From Solibacillus silvestris_B (GTDB lineage: Bacteria > Bacillota > Bacilli > Bacillales_A > Planococcaceae): 64,000 bases of DNA. A program made the position numbers and the translations under genes. Each line of letters opens with the position of its first letter. The stretch's first letter is position 1. The DNA lies in NCBI RefSeq assembly GCF_051967575.1, contig NZ_JBQCJW010000018.1:1-64000 (forward strand). Reading direction: 5' to 3'. Under the pieces are notes generated by a model that was not told the origin of the DNA, ran no database searches, and was given only the letters and a program-made list of their open reading frames with translations. Positions 44,536-53,220 of the stretch are shown piece after piece.

Positions 44536-44938
44536 ATCCAAATACACTTCCCCGTTCTTTAATGGCTTCTATAATTGGCGCACGCTGCTCATTCAATGTT
44601 GCATACATACTATATGCCTTCATTTTTTGACGTGTATACTCATTTTCGTCTTGAACATCTATCGGAATCCCCTGGTCAAAAATCTGCATCGCAAATACTG
44701 TATCGATTGTCTTTAAATCAATTAAATCCACCTCTCGCCCGCAAACTAGCGCAAGCTCCCCAGCTATCAAAAATCGCTCATACGATGAAAGCTGCTGCTT
44801 ACAGAAATAAGCAAGATCAACATCACTTTCATTATGAACCGTACCTTTTGCGAAAGAACCAAAAAGAATAATAAAATCAGGCTTTAATTTTTCCTTTAAT
44901 ATTGCAATGATTTGTTCCTTTATCTCTGGACGCAGCAT
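44528..44938 (-). CDS. mntA: MntA-type nucleotidyltransferase antitoxin
   Basis: From the ATG at 44938 (ribosome binding site GGAAGGTGA) the protein has 136 residues with the minimal nucleotidyltransferase motif GSFAKGTVHNESDVDL (GS-x10-DxD) near residue 27. In known MntA-HepT pairs this enzyme AMPylates the HEPN toxin and neutralises it. The frame is open upstream to 45142, but that part belongs to a decayed SEC-C tail and is not part of this gene. Confidence 0.87.
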   Translation of the reverse strand: MLRPEIKEQIIAILKEKLKPDFIILFGSFAKGTVHNESDVDLAYFCKQQLSSYERFLIAGELALVCGREVDLIDLKTIDTVFAMQIFDQGIPIDVQDENEYTRQKMKAYSMYATLNEQRAPIIEAIKERGSVFGYE

Positions 44939-45035
44939 GCAATCACCTTCCTTATAGATAGTATAAACTCTTTTTATGTAAATGACATGTTTCACAATGC
45001 CAAGCGACAACTGCAACAAACAGTTTTCAAGGAAC

Positions 45036-45142
45036 CTATTCCCAGCACTTCTCGTACTTTTCCCACTGCCGCAAATGCAAGGATCTGTGTAAGCGACTTT
45101 GCCGAACTTTTGTTGGATTGGCGACTGTATATCAGTTTCCAT
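45036..45142 (-). pseudogene. SEC-C motif relic 2 and neighbouring gene rubble
   Basis: The minus strand reads IQSPIQQKFGKVAYTDPCIC, then GSGK, and then the same GGGAAAAGTAC one-base loss as relic 1; shifting frame gives KYEKCWE and a stop. Further upstream (about 45180-45300) pieces MIEAMFDAIEHSFYR and GQHEYGYLIDTGEHIHYLKL in two frames are the remains of another gene. Confidence 0.6.
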
Positions 45143-45288
45143 CTCAAGGTTGCCTTCTGCCCTACTGCTTCACCACATTAAGTTTCAAGTAGTGGATGTG
45201 CTCTCCCGTATCAATCAGATAGCCATACTCATGCTGCCCGATAAAACGAATGCTCAATCGCATCAAACATTGCTTCAATCATTCCTTC

Positions 45289-45327
45289 AATAAGATAAAA
45301 TAATAAGATAAAATAATAAGATAAAAT
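45289..45327. repeat. 13-bp tandem repeat, three copies
   Basis: AATAAGATAAAAT is repeated three times exactly. It is AT-rich and non-coding, between the gene rubble and the promoter of the small peptide gene. Confidence 0.8.
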
Positions 45328-45391
45328 CACCCATTGAAAATTTACTGGCCCCATTTTTATGCCTTCCTATTTTCCCCAATGGGTTTCATGC

Positions 45392-45438
45392 TACAATATG
45401 TAGGCAGCATTTTCAGCTGACTCCTTTTTCGGAAGGAG
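45392..45438 (+). promoter_or_regulatory. Promoter -10 and ribosome-binding-site-sequestering hairpin of the 46-residue peptide gene
   Basis: TGCTACAAT gives an extended -10 (hexamer 45392-45397). In the leader CTCCTT (45421-45426) pairs with AAGGAG (45433-45438), hiding the GGAGG ribosome binding site in a hairpin. Hidden ribosome binding sites are typical of type I toxin mRNAs. Confidence 0.65.
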
Positions 45439-45447
45439 GTGTACTGC

Positions 45448-45588
45448 ATGCAACGCTTTTCCCGGATGGAAAGAGTAAAGGCTGAGCGGAAGAAAAAGCG
45501 TATCGAAGGACTGGTCATCCTCCGATACGCAGCGGATCTATTCCGATTTGCTGATACCATTTATCGATTCTTTCGTATGATGCTGTAA
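45448..45588 (+). CDS. 46-residue basic peptide, candidate type I toxin
   Basis: The ATG follows GGAGGTGTACTGC. The peptide MQRFSRMERVKAERKKKRIE... continues into an amphipathic stretch GLVILRYAADLFRFADTIYRFF and ends RMML. It has a basic N-terminus and a moderately hydrophobic C-terminal helix rather than a clear membrane helix, so toxicity is unproven. The start region (12 nt TGTACTGCATGC plus 13 nt TTCCCGGATGGAA) is repeated 240 bp downstream inside a convergent small RNA gene, the layout of Fst/par-type loci. Confidence 0.65.
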   Translation: MQRFSRMERVKAERKKKRIEGLVILRYAADLFRFADTIYRFFRMML

Positions 45589-45591
45589 TGC

Positions 45592-45628
45592 AAAAAGAGG
45601 CATTGGTTCCATTTAGAATCAATGCCTC
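45592..45628. terminator. Hairpin between the convergent peptide and antisense RNA genes
   Basis: GAGGCATTG pairs perfectly with CAATGCCTC. The minus side has five T residues; the plus side is poor in T. It could serve both directions, as the shared terminator does in par loci. Confidence 0.6.
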
Positions 45629-45646
45629 TACCTATTCAAATAAAAT

Positions 45647-45711
45647 AAAAAAAAACGCTTGGCGGTCAACCAAGCGCTGTACTGCATGCGATTCCCGGAT
45701 GGAATCTTACT
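45647..45711 (-). ncRNA. Candidate antisense RNA of about 65 nt (type I antitoxin)
   Basis: A strong promoter (45718-45746) predicts a start near 45711. The RNA would begin with the reverse complement of TTCCCGGATGGAA and TGTACTGCATGC, then form the hairpin CGCTTGG/CCAAGCG and end in nine T residues at 45647. The two complementary blocks match the ribosome-binding-site spacer, start codon and early codons of the peptide mRNA. Length and design resemble the RNA II antitoxin of par. No experimental support. Confidence 0.65.
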
Positions 45712-45717
45712 ACCTTC

Positions 45718-45746
45718 ATTGTATGCTTCAAAAATTCAGAAGTCAA
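45718..45746 (-). promoter_or_regulatory. Strong sigma-A promoter for the antisense RNA
   Basis: TTGACT and TACAAT with a 17-nt spacer on the minus strand. No ORF of useful size lies between it and the terminator at 45647, which supports a small RNA gene. Confidence 0.75.
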
Positions 45747-45875
45747 TGAATTGTTGTTAGTATGGGTATTTTATCTTGCCTTATTTACATTTCGCTGATC
45801 AATTTGAAATTGCAGCAAAATTAAACCGGTTCAAAATTTATTGTAACTATGAATTAATCGTGCTCGCCTTAGAAA

Positions 45876-46979
45876 TTATCCCCAAATCTCTTTCGAAATC
45901 TCAACAATATATTTCAGCTTTGCCCATTGTTCATCCTCAGTCAGAATATTTCCGTGGTGCGTAGAGGCAAATCCGCATTGCGGGCTGATGCATAATTGCT
46001 CCAGCGGCACATATTTTGTCGCCTCTTCAATACGCGCTTTAATATTTTCTTTCACCTCCAATTCACCATGTTTCGAAGTGAATACACCTAGCACTACTTG
46101 CGGTCCGCCATTCGGAATGTAATCCAGCGGTTCAAAATCGCCAGAGCGGTCGTCATCATATTCCAGGAAAAATCCGTTTACTTTTTCTTTTGCAAATAAT
46201 ATTGGTGCAATTTTCGCATAGCTGCCTTCAAATGCCCACTTTGAGCGGTAGTTTCCTCGGCAAAGGTGCGTCGTTACAATCAGATCTTCCGGCTTATCCT
46301 CCAGTATTCCATTTACAACACGCAGAGCCAGATCTATTAACTCTTCACGGGAATATCCGCTATCATTGAACGGAATTTCCGGAGCGTTCAGGCCTGCAAT
46401 ATAGACATCATCGAGCTGTAAATAACGGCAGCCTGCATTATAAAAGGCTTGGATGGCATCGCGGTATGTTTGGATAATATCCTTTGTATATTCTTCAATA
46501 TCCGGGTAAATATCCACATTACGAATTCCTGCGTTAAATAATTGGTTTGGGCTTGGAATTGTTTGTTTCGCAACAGCCCGGTCCCCGACAATTTCTTTAA
46601 ATTCGATAAAATCTTTAATATGCGGGTGATTTGGGTTAAACGAGATTTTTCCGATTACACGAACATCATATCTTTCTGTTTCTTCACCTTTGAATGCAAA
46701 GCCCGAATCCGGAACGTAACCCTCTACCCCATTTAGATGTTCAAGGAAATCCGTGTGCCAAAATCTTCGGCGAAATTCACCGTCCGTTACAGCTTGAAGA
46801 CCGACTTCAATTTGCTTATCAACAATTTTCCTGATTTCCTCTGTTTCGATTGCATGCAGTTGCTGGCTCGTTATAGTGCCCTCCCGGAAATCCTTTCTTG
46901 CCTTATGGATGCTGTCCGGACGCAATAAACTACCTACATGATCTGCTCTAAACGGTGCTTTTACTAATGTTTTTGTCAT
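45876..46979 (-). CDS. yxjG: Cobalamin-independent methionine synthase-like protein (YxjG/YxjH)
   Basis: The protein of about 367 residues is a single MetE C-terminal-type barrel: APFRADHVGSLLRPDSIHKAR at the start, LQLDDVYIAG, THLCRGN (zinc-type histidine and cysteine), FLEYDDDRSGDFEPL and the closing QLCISPQCGFAST with the second cysteine. It probably methylates homocysteine from an unknown donor or acts in a sulfur-salvage route. No S-box or T-box was seen; the LysR gene just upstream on the same strand is the probable regulator. Confidence 0.92.
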   Translation of the reverse strand: MTKTLVKAPFRADHVGSLLRPDSIHKARKDFREGTITSQQLHAIETEEIRKIVDKQIEVGLQAVTDGEFRRRFWHTDFLEHLNGVEGYVPDSGFAFKGEETERYDVRVIGKISFNPNHPHIKDFIEFKEIVGDRAVAKQTIPSPNQLFNAGIRNVDIYPDIEEYTKDIIQTYRDAIQAFYNAGCRYLQLDDVYIAGLNAPEIPFNDSGYSREELIDLALRVVNGILEDKPEDLIVTTHLCRGNYRSKWAFEGSYAKIAPILFAKEKVNGFFLEYDDDRSGDFEPLDYIPNGGPQVVLGVFTSKHGELEVKENIKARIEEATKYVPLEQLCISPQCGFASTHHGNILTEDEQWAKLKYIVEISKEIWG

Positions 46980-47097
46980 ATACAATCCCCTGCTTTCCTT
47001 TTTGTTAAAACTTTTTTTCTTAATGTAAGGTTAGCACAGGGAAACTGTTATAACGTAACACATAAAACCTATCCCTCGTTATAGCTTCTTCCTATAA

Positions 47098-48009
47098 CTA
47101 AAGTAATTCTTCGGCAATCGATTCTTTTAAATATTGGATATACGTATTGGCCAATGTACTGTTTGCTACATTTTTATGTGTAATATATCCGACATGGATT
47201 TTCTCGTCCACTTTTAAAGGCACGGCTATAATGTCCTTGCTATTCAATTTATGGCTAATGACACCAGTTGAAATCGTATAGCCATTTAACCCAATCAGCA
47301 GATTAAATAAAGTCGCGCGATCGGTAACCCTAATATTTTTCGGTCTGGAAAGCGTGCTGAGAATCTCCTCCGAAAAGTAGAACGAACTATAATCCCCCTG
47401 TTCATAGGAAAGATACGGATAGGGATCCAAATCAGATAAGGTGACATACTCCATTGTAGACAGCGGATTTGTCGAGCTGATGAAAACATGCGGGTTTGCT
47501 GTAAAAAGCTCATGGAATTGTAAATTGCCTTCCCCCAAAAACTTGTGGATTACCTTTTTATTGAATTCATTGACATATAAAATCCCAATCTCACTCCTTA
47601 GGTTTTTGACATCATCAATGATCTCATATGTCTTTGTTTCCCGTAAACTAAACTCGTATTCCTCGATATCATAATCCTTTAACAGCCGTACAAAGGCACT
47701 CACCGCAAATGCATAATGCTGGGCAGATACAGAAAAAAACTGCTGCGGGGAACTTGTATTCGTATACCGGTTCTCGAGAAGTTCAGCCTGTTCCACCACT
47801 TGCCGGGCATATCCTAAAAACTCTGATCCTTCAGGAGTAATCACAATCCCTTTATTGGAACGCAGAAAAATCGTTATCCCCACTTCCTCCTCCAGCTCTT
47901 TTAAAGCATTCGAGAGGCTCGGCTGACTAATGAACAGCCTCTGTGCCGCCTTATTGATCGATCGACTCTTCGCTACTTCGATCACATATTTTAATTGCTG
48001 CAATGTCAC
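47098..48009 (-). CDS. LysR-family transcriptional regulator
   Basis: The 303-residue protein has the LysR N-terminal winged helix (MTLQQLKYVIEVAKSRSINKAAQRLFISQPSLSNALKELEEEVGITIF) and an effector domain starting about residue 90. GTG start behind GAGGGG. It lies 118 bp upstream of yxjG in the same direction. The spacer holds GTTATAACGTAAC, a palindromic T-N-A type site that could be its operator, so control of yxjG, perhaps by a methionine-pathway intermediate, is inferred. Confidence 0.92.
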   Translation of the reverse strand: MTLQQLKYVIEVAKSRSINKAAQRLFISQPSLSNALKELEEEVGITIFLRSNKGIVITPEGSEFLGYARQVVEQAELLENRYTNTSSPQQFFSVSAQHYAFAVSAFVRLLKDYDIEEYEFSLRETKTYEIIDDVKNLRSEIGILYVNEFNKKVIHKFLGEGNLQFHELFTANPHVFISSTNPLSTMEYVTLSDLDPYPYLSYEQGDYSSFYFSEEILSTLSRPKNIRVTDRATLFNLLIGLNGYTISTGVISHKLNSKDIIAVPLKVDEKIHVGYITHKNVANSTLANTYIQYLKESIAEELL

Positions 48010-48162
48010 TTTTTTCCCCTCTTTCCTGGTTGTTAAAGTTTCTTGAATTTGATTTCAAATCTATTGAATAATGTACTCTACTTTTCCTTATGGCTATCCA
48101 ATATGTTTCAAACCTTCTGTAACAGTCATGCCACACGCAAAATCAAGAAAAAACTAAGGAAA

Positions 48163-48693
48163 CTAGATGAAACGGAGCACCAACCTCACCATATCCCGGC
48201 ACTGAATCCCATTTTCAAAAATCGGTTCCTCATAGTTTTGAACAAAATAATCATGGATAATCCCTTTCATTCGAAAACCGCATTTCTGGTAAAGCGCTAG
48301 CTGTTGAATGCTTGAGTTGCCCGTGCCAAGCTCAATCGACTCCATGCCTTTTTCCTTTGCTGCTCGAATTGCATGATAAACCAAAGCTTTTCCTATGCCT
48401 TTCCCCTGATGCGAATCTGCAACCGCAATATTCATCAGCTCAGCTCTTGATGGCGCAATTTCATTTAAAACATACACACCGATGATTTCTTCCCTTTCAA
48501 TGGCGATATATACTTCACTAATATCTATATATTTTGAAATACTTTCTTCGGAAGGATCCGCCAGCAACAGCAATTCCATTGGCTCGTTTTCTTCATTCTT
48601 CAACTTTCTGATTGTAACCTCGCTCGTTGACTGTCCATGTTCAATTGCTTCTTTTGAATTATGTTTTAAAGCACCAAATAATTGCTCTTCCAT
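48163..48693 (-). CDS. GNAT-family N-acetyltransferase
   Basis: The 176-residue protein contains the acetyl-CoA pyrophosphate loop HQGKGIGKALV (near 96) within ELMNIAVADSHQGKGIGK, then IELGTGNSSIQQLALYQKCGF, all GNAT features. About 25 extra residues at the N-terminus precede the fold. The end (FENGIQCRDMVRLVL) resembles the YvbK-like acetyltransferases of Bacillus. Acceptor unknown. ATG after GAGGCG. Confidence 0.9.
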   Translation of the reverse strand: MEEQLFGALKHNSKEAIEHGQSTSEVTIRKLKNEENEPMELLLLADPSEESISKYIDISEVYIAIEREEIIGVYVLNEIAPSRAELMNIAVADSHQGKGIGKALVYHAIRAAKEKGMESIELGTGNSSIQQLALYQKCGFRMKGIIHDYFVQNYEEPIFENGIQCRDMVRLVLRFI

Positions 48694-48959
48694 GACAACG
48701 CCTCGTTTCGGATGGTTTCTATTATTCTATCGGGATTTGCTCCGGTTGTACAAGCTATTCAAATGTCTCGATACTAGAGGCCAGGCCCAGGCTTTGCGAC
48801 TTCCCGATATCCTGTTAAAATAACCGTACCAGCTCCTTCAATTATGACTCGAAATCGACAAAGGCACTCATATTCGTTCATTTTCTGAAATATATTGCGG
48901 ATTGTATTATTTCGAGATAATCCTGGTCTCTTCCATTCAAGCAATACGACAGTTCCCAT

Positions 48960-48992
48960 AAAAAAATGAAGCTCCTTATAAAAGAAACTTCA
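48960..48992 (-). terminator. Terminator of citM
   Basis: On the minus strand TGAAGTTTCTT pairs with AAGGAGCTTCA around TTAT (with G-U pairs), followed by seven T residues, about 75 bp after the citM stop codon. Confidence 0.75.
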
Positions 48993-49064
48993 CTTAGCAT
49001 TCATTATTCATATGGTTCAGGCTGCTTCAGAAAGCCATTTGCCAGCCTGCCCAAAACCACTACC

Positions 49065-50378
49065 CTAAATTTGCACAACACCTAATAAAATCGCGATCAC
49101 CAGTAATCCAATACTCAATCCCCACATCCATAAAAACGAGAATTTCAAGTGTTTGCCCATTTCCAAGCCTGATAAACCAAGCGCAAGCCACACAGCCGGC
49201 GCAAGCGGAGATACGAATGTTCCGACAATATTGCCGATAATCATCGCATAGGCTGTCGATAACGAATCGATTCCATAAGTTAAGCCGATTTGATCCACGA
49301 CCGGGAACAAGGCAAAGTAATAGGCGTCTGTGCTTAACAATAAGTCAAATGGTACGCCCAGCACCCCGATAATAATATGTAAATACTGCGCTAAAAAGCT
49401 TGGCAGAATATTAACGGCATTATTCGCAATTGCCGTCAGCATTCCAGTACCATTTAATATTCCTAAAAACAGCCCGGCAGCAATGATAATCGAAGCCATC
49501 GTTAAGGCATTCGATGCATGTGCCTGAATGCGCCCCATTTGTTCCTTCGGTGTACGGTAATTCAACGGTAAAGCGATTGCAACACCGATTAAGAATGCTA
49601 GTCCAGCAGGTAAAAGCCCCGACATTAACACAGCAAGAACAACAATTGCCAGAATCGCATTCGCCCAAATCAGCTTTGGACGTTTCAAAGATTCATCAGT
49701 TTCATTATTTAGTATACTGTTGCTTAAATCAAAGCTTAACACTTCCCCTGTCTTCGCTCGCTTTGCTATTAGGCGTTTTTCACGGAGACCCATAAATACA
49801 GCGAGTATAAGCATGAGCACAATGCCGATAATCTGGATCTTTATTAATGGATGCCAAAGCTCTGTCACATCTGTATCAAGAACTGACGCAACACGCCCTA
49901 AAGGCCCGCCCCACGGAATCATGTTTACGATCGCCGCAGCACCACCGACCAATAATAAAAGCAAGTACGGGTTCATGCCAAGTCGGACATACAGCGGCAA
50001 CAGTGCTGTAATCGAAATTAAAAATGTGGATGCACCAGAACCGTCCAGCTGTGCAATGACAGCGATAATTACCGTTACAATCGCAACAAGCACGACATTC
50101 CCTTTTGATAGCGCTACCATTTTATTGATGATTGGTTCAAACAACCCGACATCCTGCATAATCCCGAAAAAGATGATCGCAAAAATGAACATAATCGCGA
50201 CACTAATTACGGAGTTAATCCCATCTTCGAAAAACACGCCCAAATCATCAAACGAATACCCGACAATAAACATGGCAATCACAGGTGGAACGACCATTGC
50301 AACAATCGGTGATACACGCCCGCTTATCAACAGGCCGACAATAACCAAAATCGTTATAATTCCTACAATACTTAACAT
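49065..50378 (-). CDS. citM: CitMHS-family citrate transporter
   Basis: The protein of about 437 residues from the ATG at 50378 (after GGGGG) is a polytopic CitMHS carrier with about a dozen helices. Recognisable stretches are IAQLDGSGASTFLIS, VNMIPWGGPLGRVASVL, STDAYYFALFPVVDQI and NIVGTFVSPLAPAVWLALGL. The family imports citrate complexed with divalent metals, driven by protons. It is downstream of a CitT/CitS-like two-component pair in the same order as in B. subtilis, which supports citrate induction. Confidence 0.92.
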   Translation of the reverse strand: MLSIVGIITILVIVGLLISGRVSPIVAMVVPPVIAMFIVGYSFDDLGVFFEDGINSVISVAIMFIFAIIFFGIMQDVGLFEPIINKMVALSKGNVVLVAIVTVIIAVIAQLDGSGASTFLISITALLPLYVRLGMNPYLLLLLVGGAAAIVNMIPWGGPLGRVASVLDTDVTELWHPLIKIQIIGIVLMLILAVFMGLREKRLIAKRAKTGEVLSFDLSNSILNNETDESLKRPKLIWANAILAIVVLAVLMSGLLPAGLAFLIGVAIALPLNYRTPKEQMGRIQAHASNALTMASIIIAAGLFLGILNGTGMLTAIANNAVNILPSFLAQYLHIIIGVLGVPFDLLLSTDAYYFALFPVVDQIGLTYGIDSLSTAYAMIIGNIVGTFVSPLAPAVWLALGLSGLEMGKHLKFSFLWMWGLSIGLLVIAILLGVVQI

Positions 50379-50472
50379 TAAACAACCCCCATTGCTTAGA
50401 ATTCTTATAATTTTATGACAATTACAAGAATGGAGGAATAATGTGTTCATTTATTCAATAAGTAAAATAAAA

Positions 50473-51168
50473 TCAATTTTGTTCATAAGTTTCACAGAGG
50501 ACATAATTGCGTTCCGGACGACCGACTGTTCCATAAAGCAGCTTCGTTTCAAGAATATTCATTTCAACTAAATACTCTAAATACCTTCTTGCAGTGGATC
50601 GGCTTGTCCCGATGATTTCACTTAATTGTGCAGCCGTTAAAGTAGTGTACATTTGTTCATTAAATAAGTGAATGACCCGTTCGAGCGTAAATGTGTCAAT
50701 CCCTTTCGGCAACGCCTTTTCTGGCGCCGAATTATTTTGCCGGTAAAACAGCGAATCCAGATCTTGCTGTGTAAAGTGTGTTTTCTTTTGCAAAGCCGAC
50801 CGTGTAAGGTGAAGCTGCTGAAATGCTTTTTGAAGTCTTGCCTCATCAAACGGCTTCACAATATAATCAAAAACCCCGTATGAAAATAATGCTTCAACAT
50901 GCGCACGCTCTGCCGCTGCTGTCACCATGATAATGCATATGCCCGGAAAATGAGCCCGTACATAGGCAACGAGTTCATAGCCTGTTACATCCGGAATGAA
51001 TAAATCCATAAAAAGAACAGTTGGCGGTGTTGCTGTATGAAGGAGTGCTTCTTTTAATGAGGCACCGCTTAAAAATTGCTGTACTTGTGCTTCCGGCTGA
51101 ATCGCCTTTATATAATCGGCATGAATAGCCGCAATGCGAAAATCATCTTCAATTAGCCAAATATCCAT
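50473..51168 (-). CDS. citT: CitT/DcuR-type response regulator
   Basis: The 231-residue regulator has a receiver domain (IEDDFRIAAIH, phospho-acceptor D55 in VLFMDLFIPD, K in YIVKPFDE). The C-terminal helix-turn-helix of the CitB subfamily follows (LTAAQLSEIIGTSRSTARRYLEYL). It overlaps the sensor gene by 20 nt and lies about 95 bp upstream of citM. It should activate citM when citrate is present. Confidence 0.9.
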   Translation of the reverse strand: MDIWLIEDDFRIAAIHADYIKAIQPEAQVQQFLSGASLKEALLHTATPPTVLFMDLFIPDVTGYELVAYVRAHFPGICIIMVTAAAERAHVEALFSYGVFDYIVKPFDEARLQKAFQQLHLTRSALQKKTHFTQQDLDSLFYRQNNSAPEKALPKGIDTFTLERVIHLFNEQMYTTLTAAQLSEIIGTSRSTARRYLEYLVEMNILETKLLYGTVGRPERNYVLCETYEQN

Positions 51169-52729
51169 TGAATCCCTTCCTTTGCAAAATGATTAAAAAG
51201 CAAGCCCCGCCTAAATCACTTTCTTCCAATAATAATGAGCCGCCAACTTTTTTTAGTGCCTGCTCACTTATCGTTAAGCCATAGCCTCGTTCATAGCCAT
51301 CCTTTGTCGTATAGCCGAGCGTAAAAATTTGCTTTGCCATTTCCGCATCGATGCCTGGTCCATTATCATGCACCTCAATGATGAGCTCATGTTTGTACTG
51401 ATGAATAGACAGGTTGATTTGCTTATTCGATATGTTCGCATTATGCAACGCATCCATCGCATTTTGAAGCACATTGCCTAACGCTGTCAATAATGCATCA
51501 ACTTCTTCATCATTATAATCAATTAAAACGTCGTCTGTTTCAATTGCAATTACAATACCGCGCTCTTTTGCTTCCGAAATTTTTCCTTCTAATAATGCCT
51601 GTATCAGGATGGAAGGCTGTGCTGCAAGTGCCTGCTGCTGTTTCGTCGTATCCTGCTGCTCCTGCCTTATAAACGCGATTGCCTCTTCCGTGTGGGATTG
51701 CTTTAACAGCCCGAGGATTACATGCAGTTTATTGGCAAATTCATGTGTTTTCGCACGTTGCATTTGCGCTTGCTGCTTCACAAGCATCAGCTCATTCGTC
51801 ACTGTTTCATATTCCAGCTTTGCACGCAGAAAATATAAATAGCCGAGTCGCTCCCCATGCTTTAAAGGTGCCTTTGAAATAATAATTTCCTGCTGCTGCA
51901 GAGGAATTTCCAGGGCCCGAATAACCTCTTCATCAAAAAGCCGTTCAGGAAGCACTTTTTCCAGCGATAAATCTTCTTTTAATGCTGAAAGAAGCTCTTT
52001 TGCACGGGAATTGCATATGACCACATCATTATCCCGCGTCGTTAATATAATCCCGTCTGTCGTTTCCTCTAGAATTGTATGATAGGCCGAATAAAGCTTT
52101 GCGATCTGTGCAGGCTGCATACCGAGCAATTGCTTCTTTACATAAAGTGATAGCAGCACTGCGCAAATAATACCTAAAATCGCTACAAGTACCGTTATTT
52201 GAAGCCATCCCAAAAAGGCTGTATCAATTGCTTTCTTAATATCTTTCGTTAAAAATCCGACCGAAATAACCCCTATTACTTTACCATCGACGATAACTGG
52301 CACCTTCCCGCGGATGGATTCTCCCATTGAACCCGTTGTTTTGGAAACAATAGACTCTTTATCAATAAGCGCTGAATCATTATCCCCGCCGACCATCGAC
52401 TGGCCGACTTTTTCACGGTCCGGATGTGTATAGCGAATCCCTTGCCTATTCCCAATCACAACAAATGTAGCTCCGATTTGCTGCCGTATATCCTCTGCGA
52501 TCGGCTGAAGAATTGAAGATGGATCTTTCATTGAAAACGCGGTATTGACATCCGGGCGTTCAGCGATCAAATACGCGCTCGTTAACGCCTTTTCCCCCAT
52601 CTCTTCTATAATTGATTCATTCAAATAATGATTGATCAGTAATAAAAACAGCACACAAATCGCAAAAACAATCCCGCTGATCGTAATAATGAGTCGGGCC
52701 GTTAAAGACTGCTTCAGACGAGTCACCAT
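51149..52729 (-). CDS. citS: CitS/DcuS-type sensor histidine kinase
   Basis: The 526-residue kinase has helices at about 12-33 and 175-197 enclosing a PDC (CACHE) sensor domain with the family sequence RQGIRYTHPDREKVGQ and KVPVIVDGKVIGVISVGFL. A cytoplasmic PAS domain follows, then the phospho-histidine H329 in KTHEFANKLH and an ATPase domain (NVLQNAMDAL, VHDNGPGID, GYGLTISEQAL). It detects external citrate or a related carboxylate. ATG after GGGGG. It is the first gene of citST. Confidence 0.91.
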   Translation of the reverse strand: MVTRLKQSLTARLIITISGIVFAICVLFLLLINHYLNESIIEEMGEKALTSAYLIAERPDVNTAFSMKDPSSILQPIAEDIRQQIGATFVVIGNRQGIRYTHPDREKVGQSMVGGDNDSALIDKESIVSKTTGSMGESIRGKVPVIVDGKVIGVISVGFLTKDIKKAIDTAFLGWLQITVLVAILGIICAVLLSLYVKKQLLGMQPAQIAKLYSAYHTILEETTDGIILTTRDNDVVICNSRAKELLSALKEDLSLEKVLPERLFDEEVIRALEIPLQQQEIIISKAPLKHGERLGYLYFLRAKLEYETVTNELMLVKQQAQMQRAKTHEFANKLHVILGLLKQSHTEEAIAFIRQEQQDTTKQQQALAAQPSILIQALLEGKISEAKERGIVIAIETDDVLIDYNDEEVDALLTALGNVLQNAMDALHNANISNKQINLSIHQYKHELIIEVHDNGPGIDAEMAKQIFTLGYTTKDGYERGYGLTISEQALKKVGGSLLLEESDLGGACFLIILQRKGFNGYLAN

Positions 52730-52864
52730 AGTGGTCCCCCTTTTCGAGCGTTGATTTTACTATTTTAACATGGAAATTTCGGGAGAATAATCAGAATAAT
52801 ATTAAATCATACTTTGGAAACTTTCTGATTTTCTCTATAATTAATAAAAAGGGGGGGATGTCCA

Positions 52865-53191
52865 ATGCCAGTCTACAACAAACTCGTACGCGACCAAATA
52901 CCACAAATCATTGAAAAATCAGGGAGTAAATTCACTGCACGTATTCTACACACTTCTGAACATTTAACTGAAATCAAGAAGAAACTCGAAGAAGAAGTGC
53001 ATGAATATCAAGAGACAACAAATGCCCGGGATGCCCTGGAGGAACTAGCCGATATTTTGGAACTGATCCATGCTGCTCTTCTTATTCACGAAGCCACTTT
53101 TGAAGATCTTGAAAAAACTCGGATTGCAAAGAAAGAGAAGCGCGGCGGATTTGAGAAAGGGATTTATTTGATAAAGGTCGGCGATGAGTAA
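52865..53191 (+). CDS. MazG-like/HisE-like nucleotide pyrophosphohydrolase
   Basis: The 108-residue all-helical protein begins VYNKLVRDQIPQII, and EIKKKLEEEVHEYQE with DALEELADILELIHAAL supplies the EExxE and ExxD metal-binding pattern of the MazG/PRA-PH fold. These enzymes clear non-canonical nucleoside triphosphates. The lone plus-strand gene has a G-rich ribosome binding site and is followed by the tandem-repeat array. Confidence 0.85.
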   Translation: MPVYNKLVRDQIPQIIEKSGSKFTARILHTSEHLTEIKKKLEEEVHEYQETTNARDALEELADILELIHAALLIHEATFEDLEKTRIAKKEKRGGFEKGIYLIKVGDE

Positions 53192-53220
53192 GTTAAAGCT
53201 TCATACATCAATCCTCATTC

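Noticed and set aside
44939..45142. N-terminal extension of MntA containing a zinc-finger-like SEC-C motif
   Set aside because: The segment is a frameshifted SEC-C relic in the same frame by chance; the ribosome binding site and family length place the MntA start at 44938.
46980..47097. S-box or T-box riboswitch ahead of the methionine-synthase-like gene
   Set aside because: The spacer is only ~118 bp, AT-rich, without the conserved motifs; LysR control is more likely.
48774..48959. 61-codon minus-strand ORF (MGTVVLLEWKRPGLSR...)
   Set aside because: It starts directly behind the citM terminator, its only ribosome binding site lies within the terminator stem at poor distance, and the sequence has no domain-like pattern.
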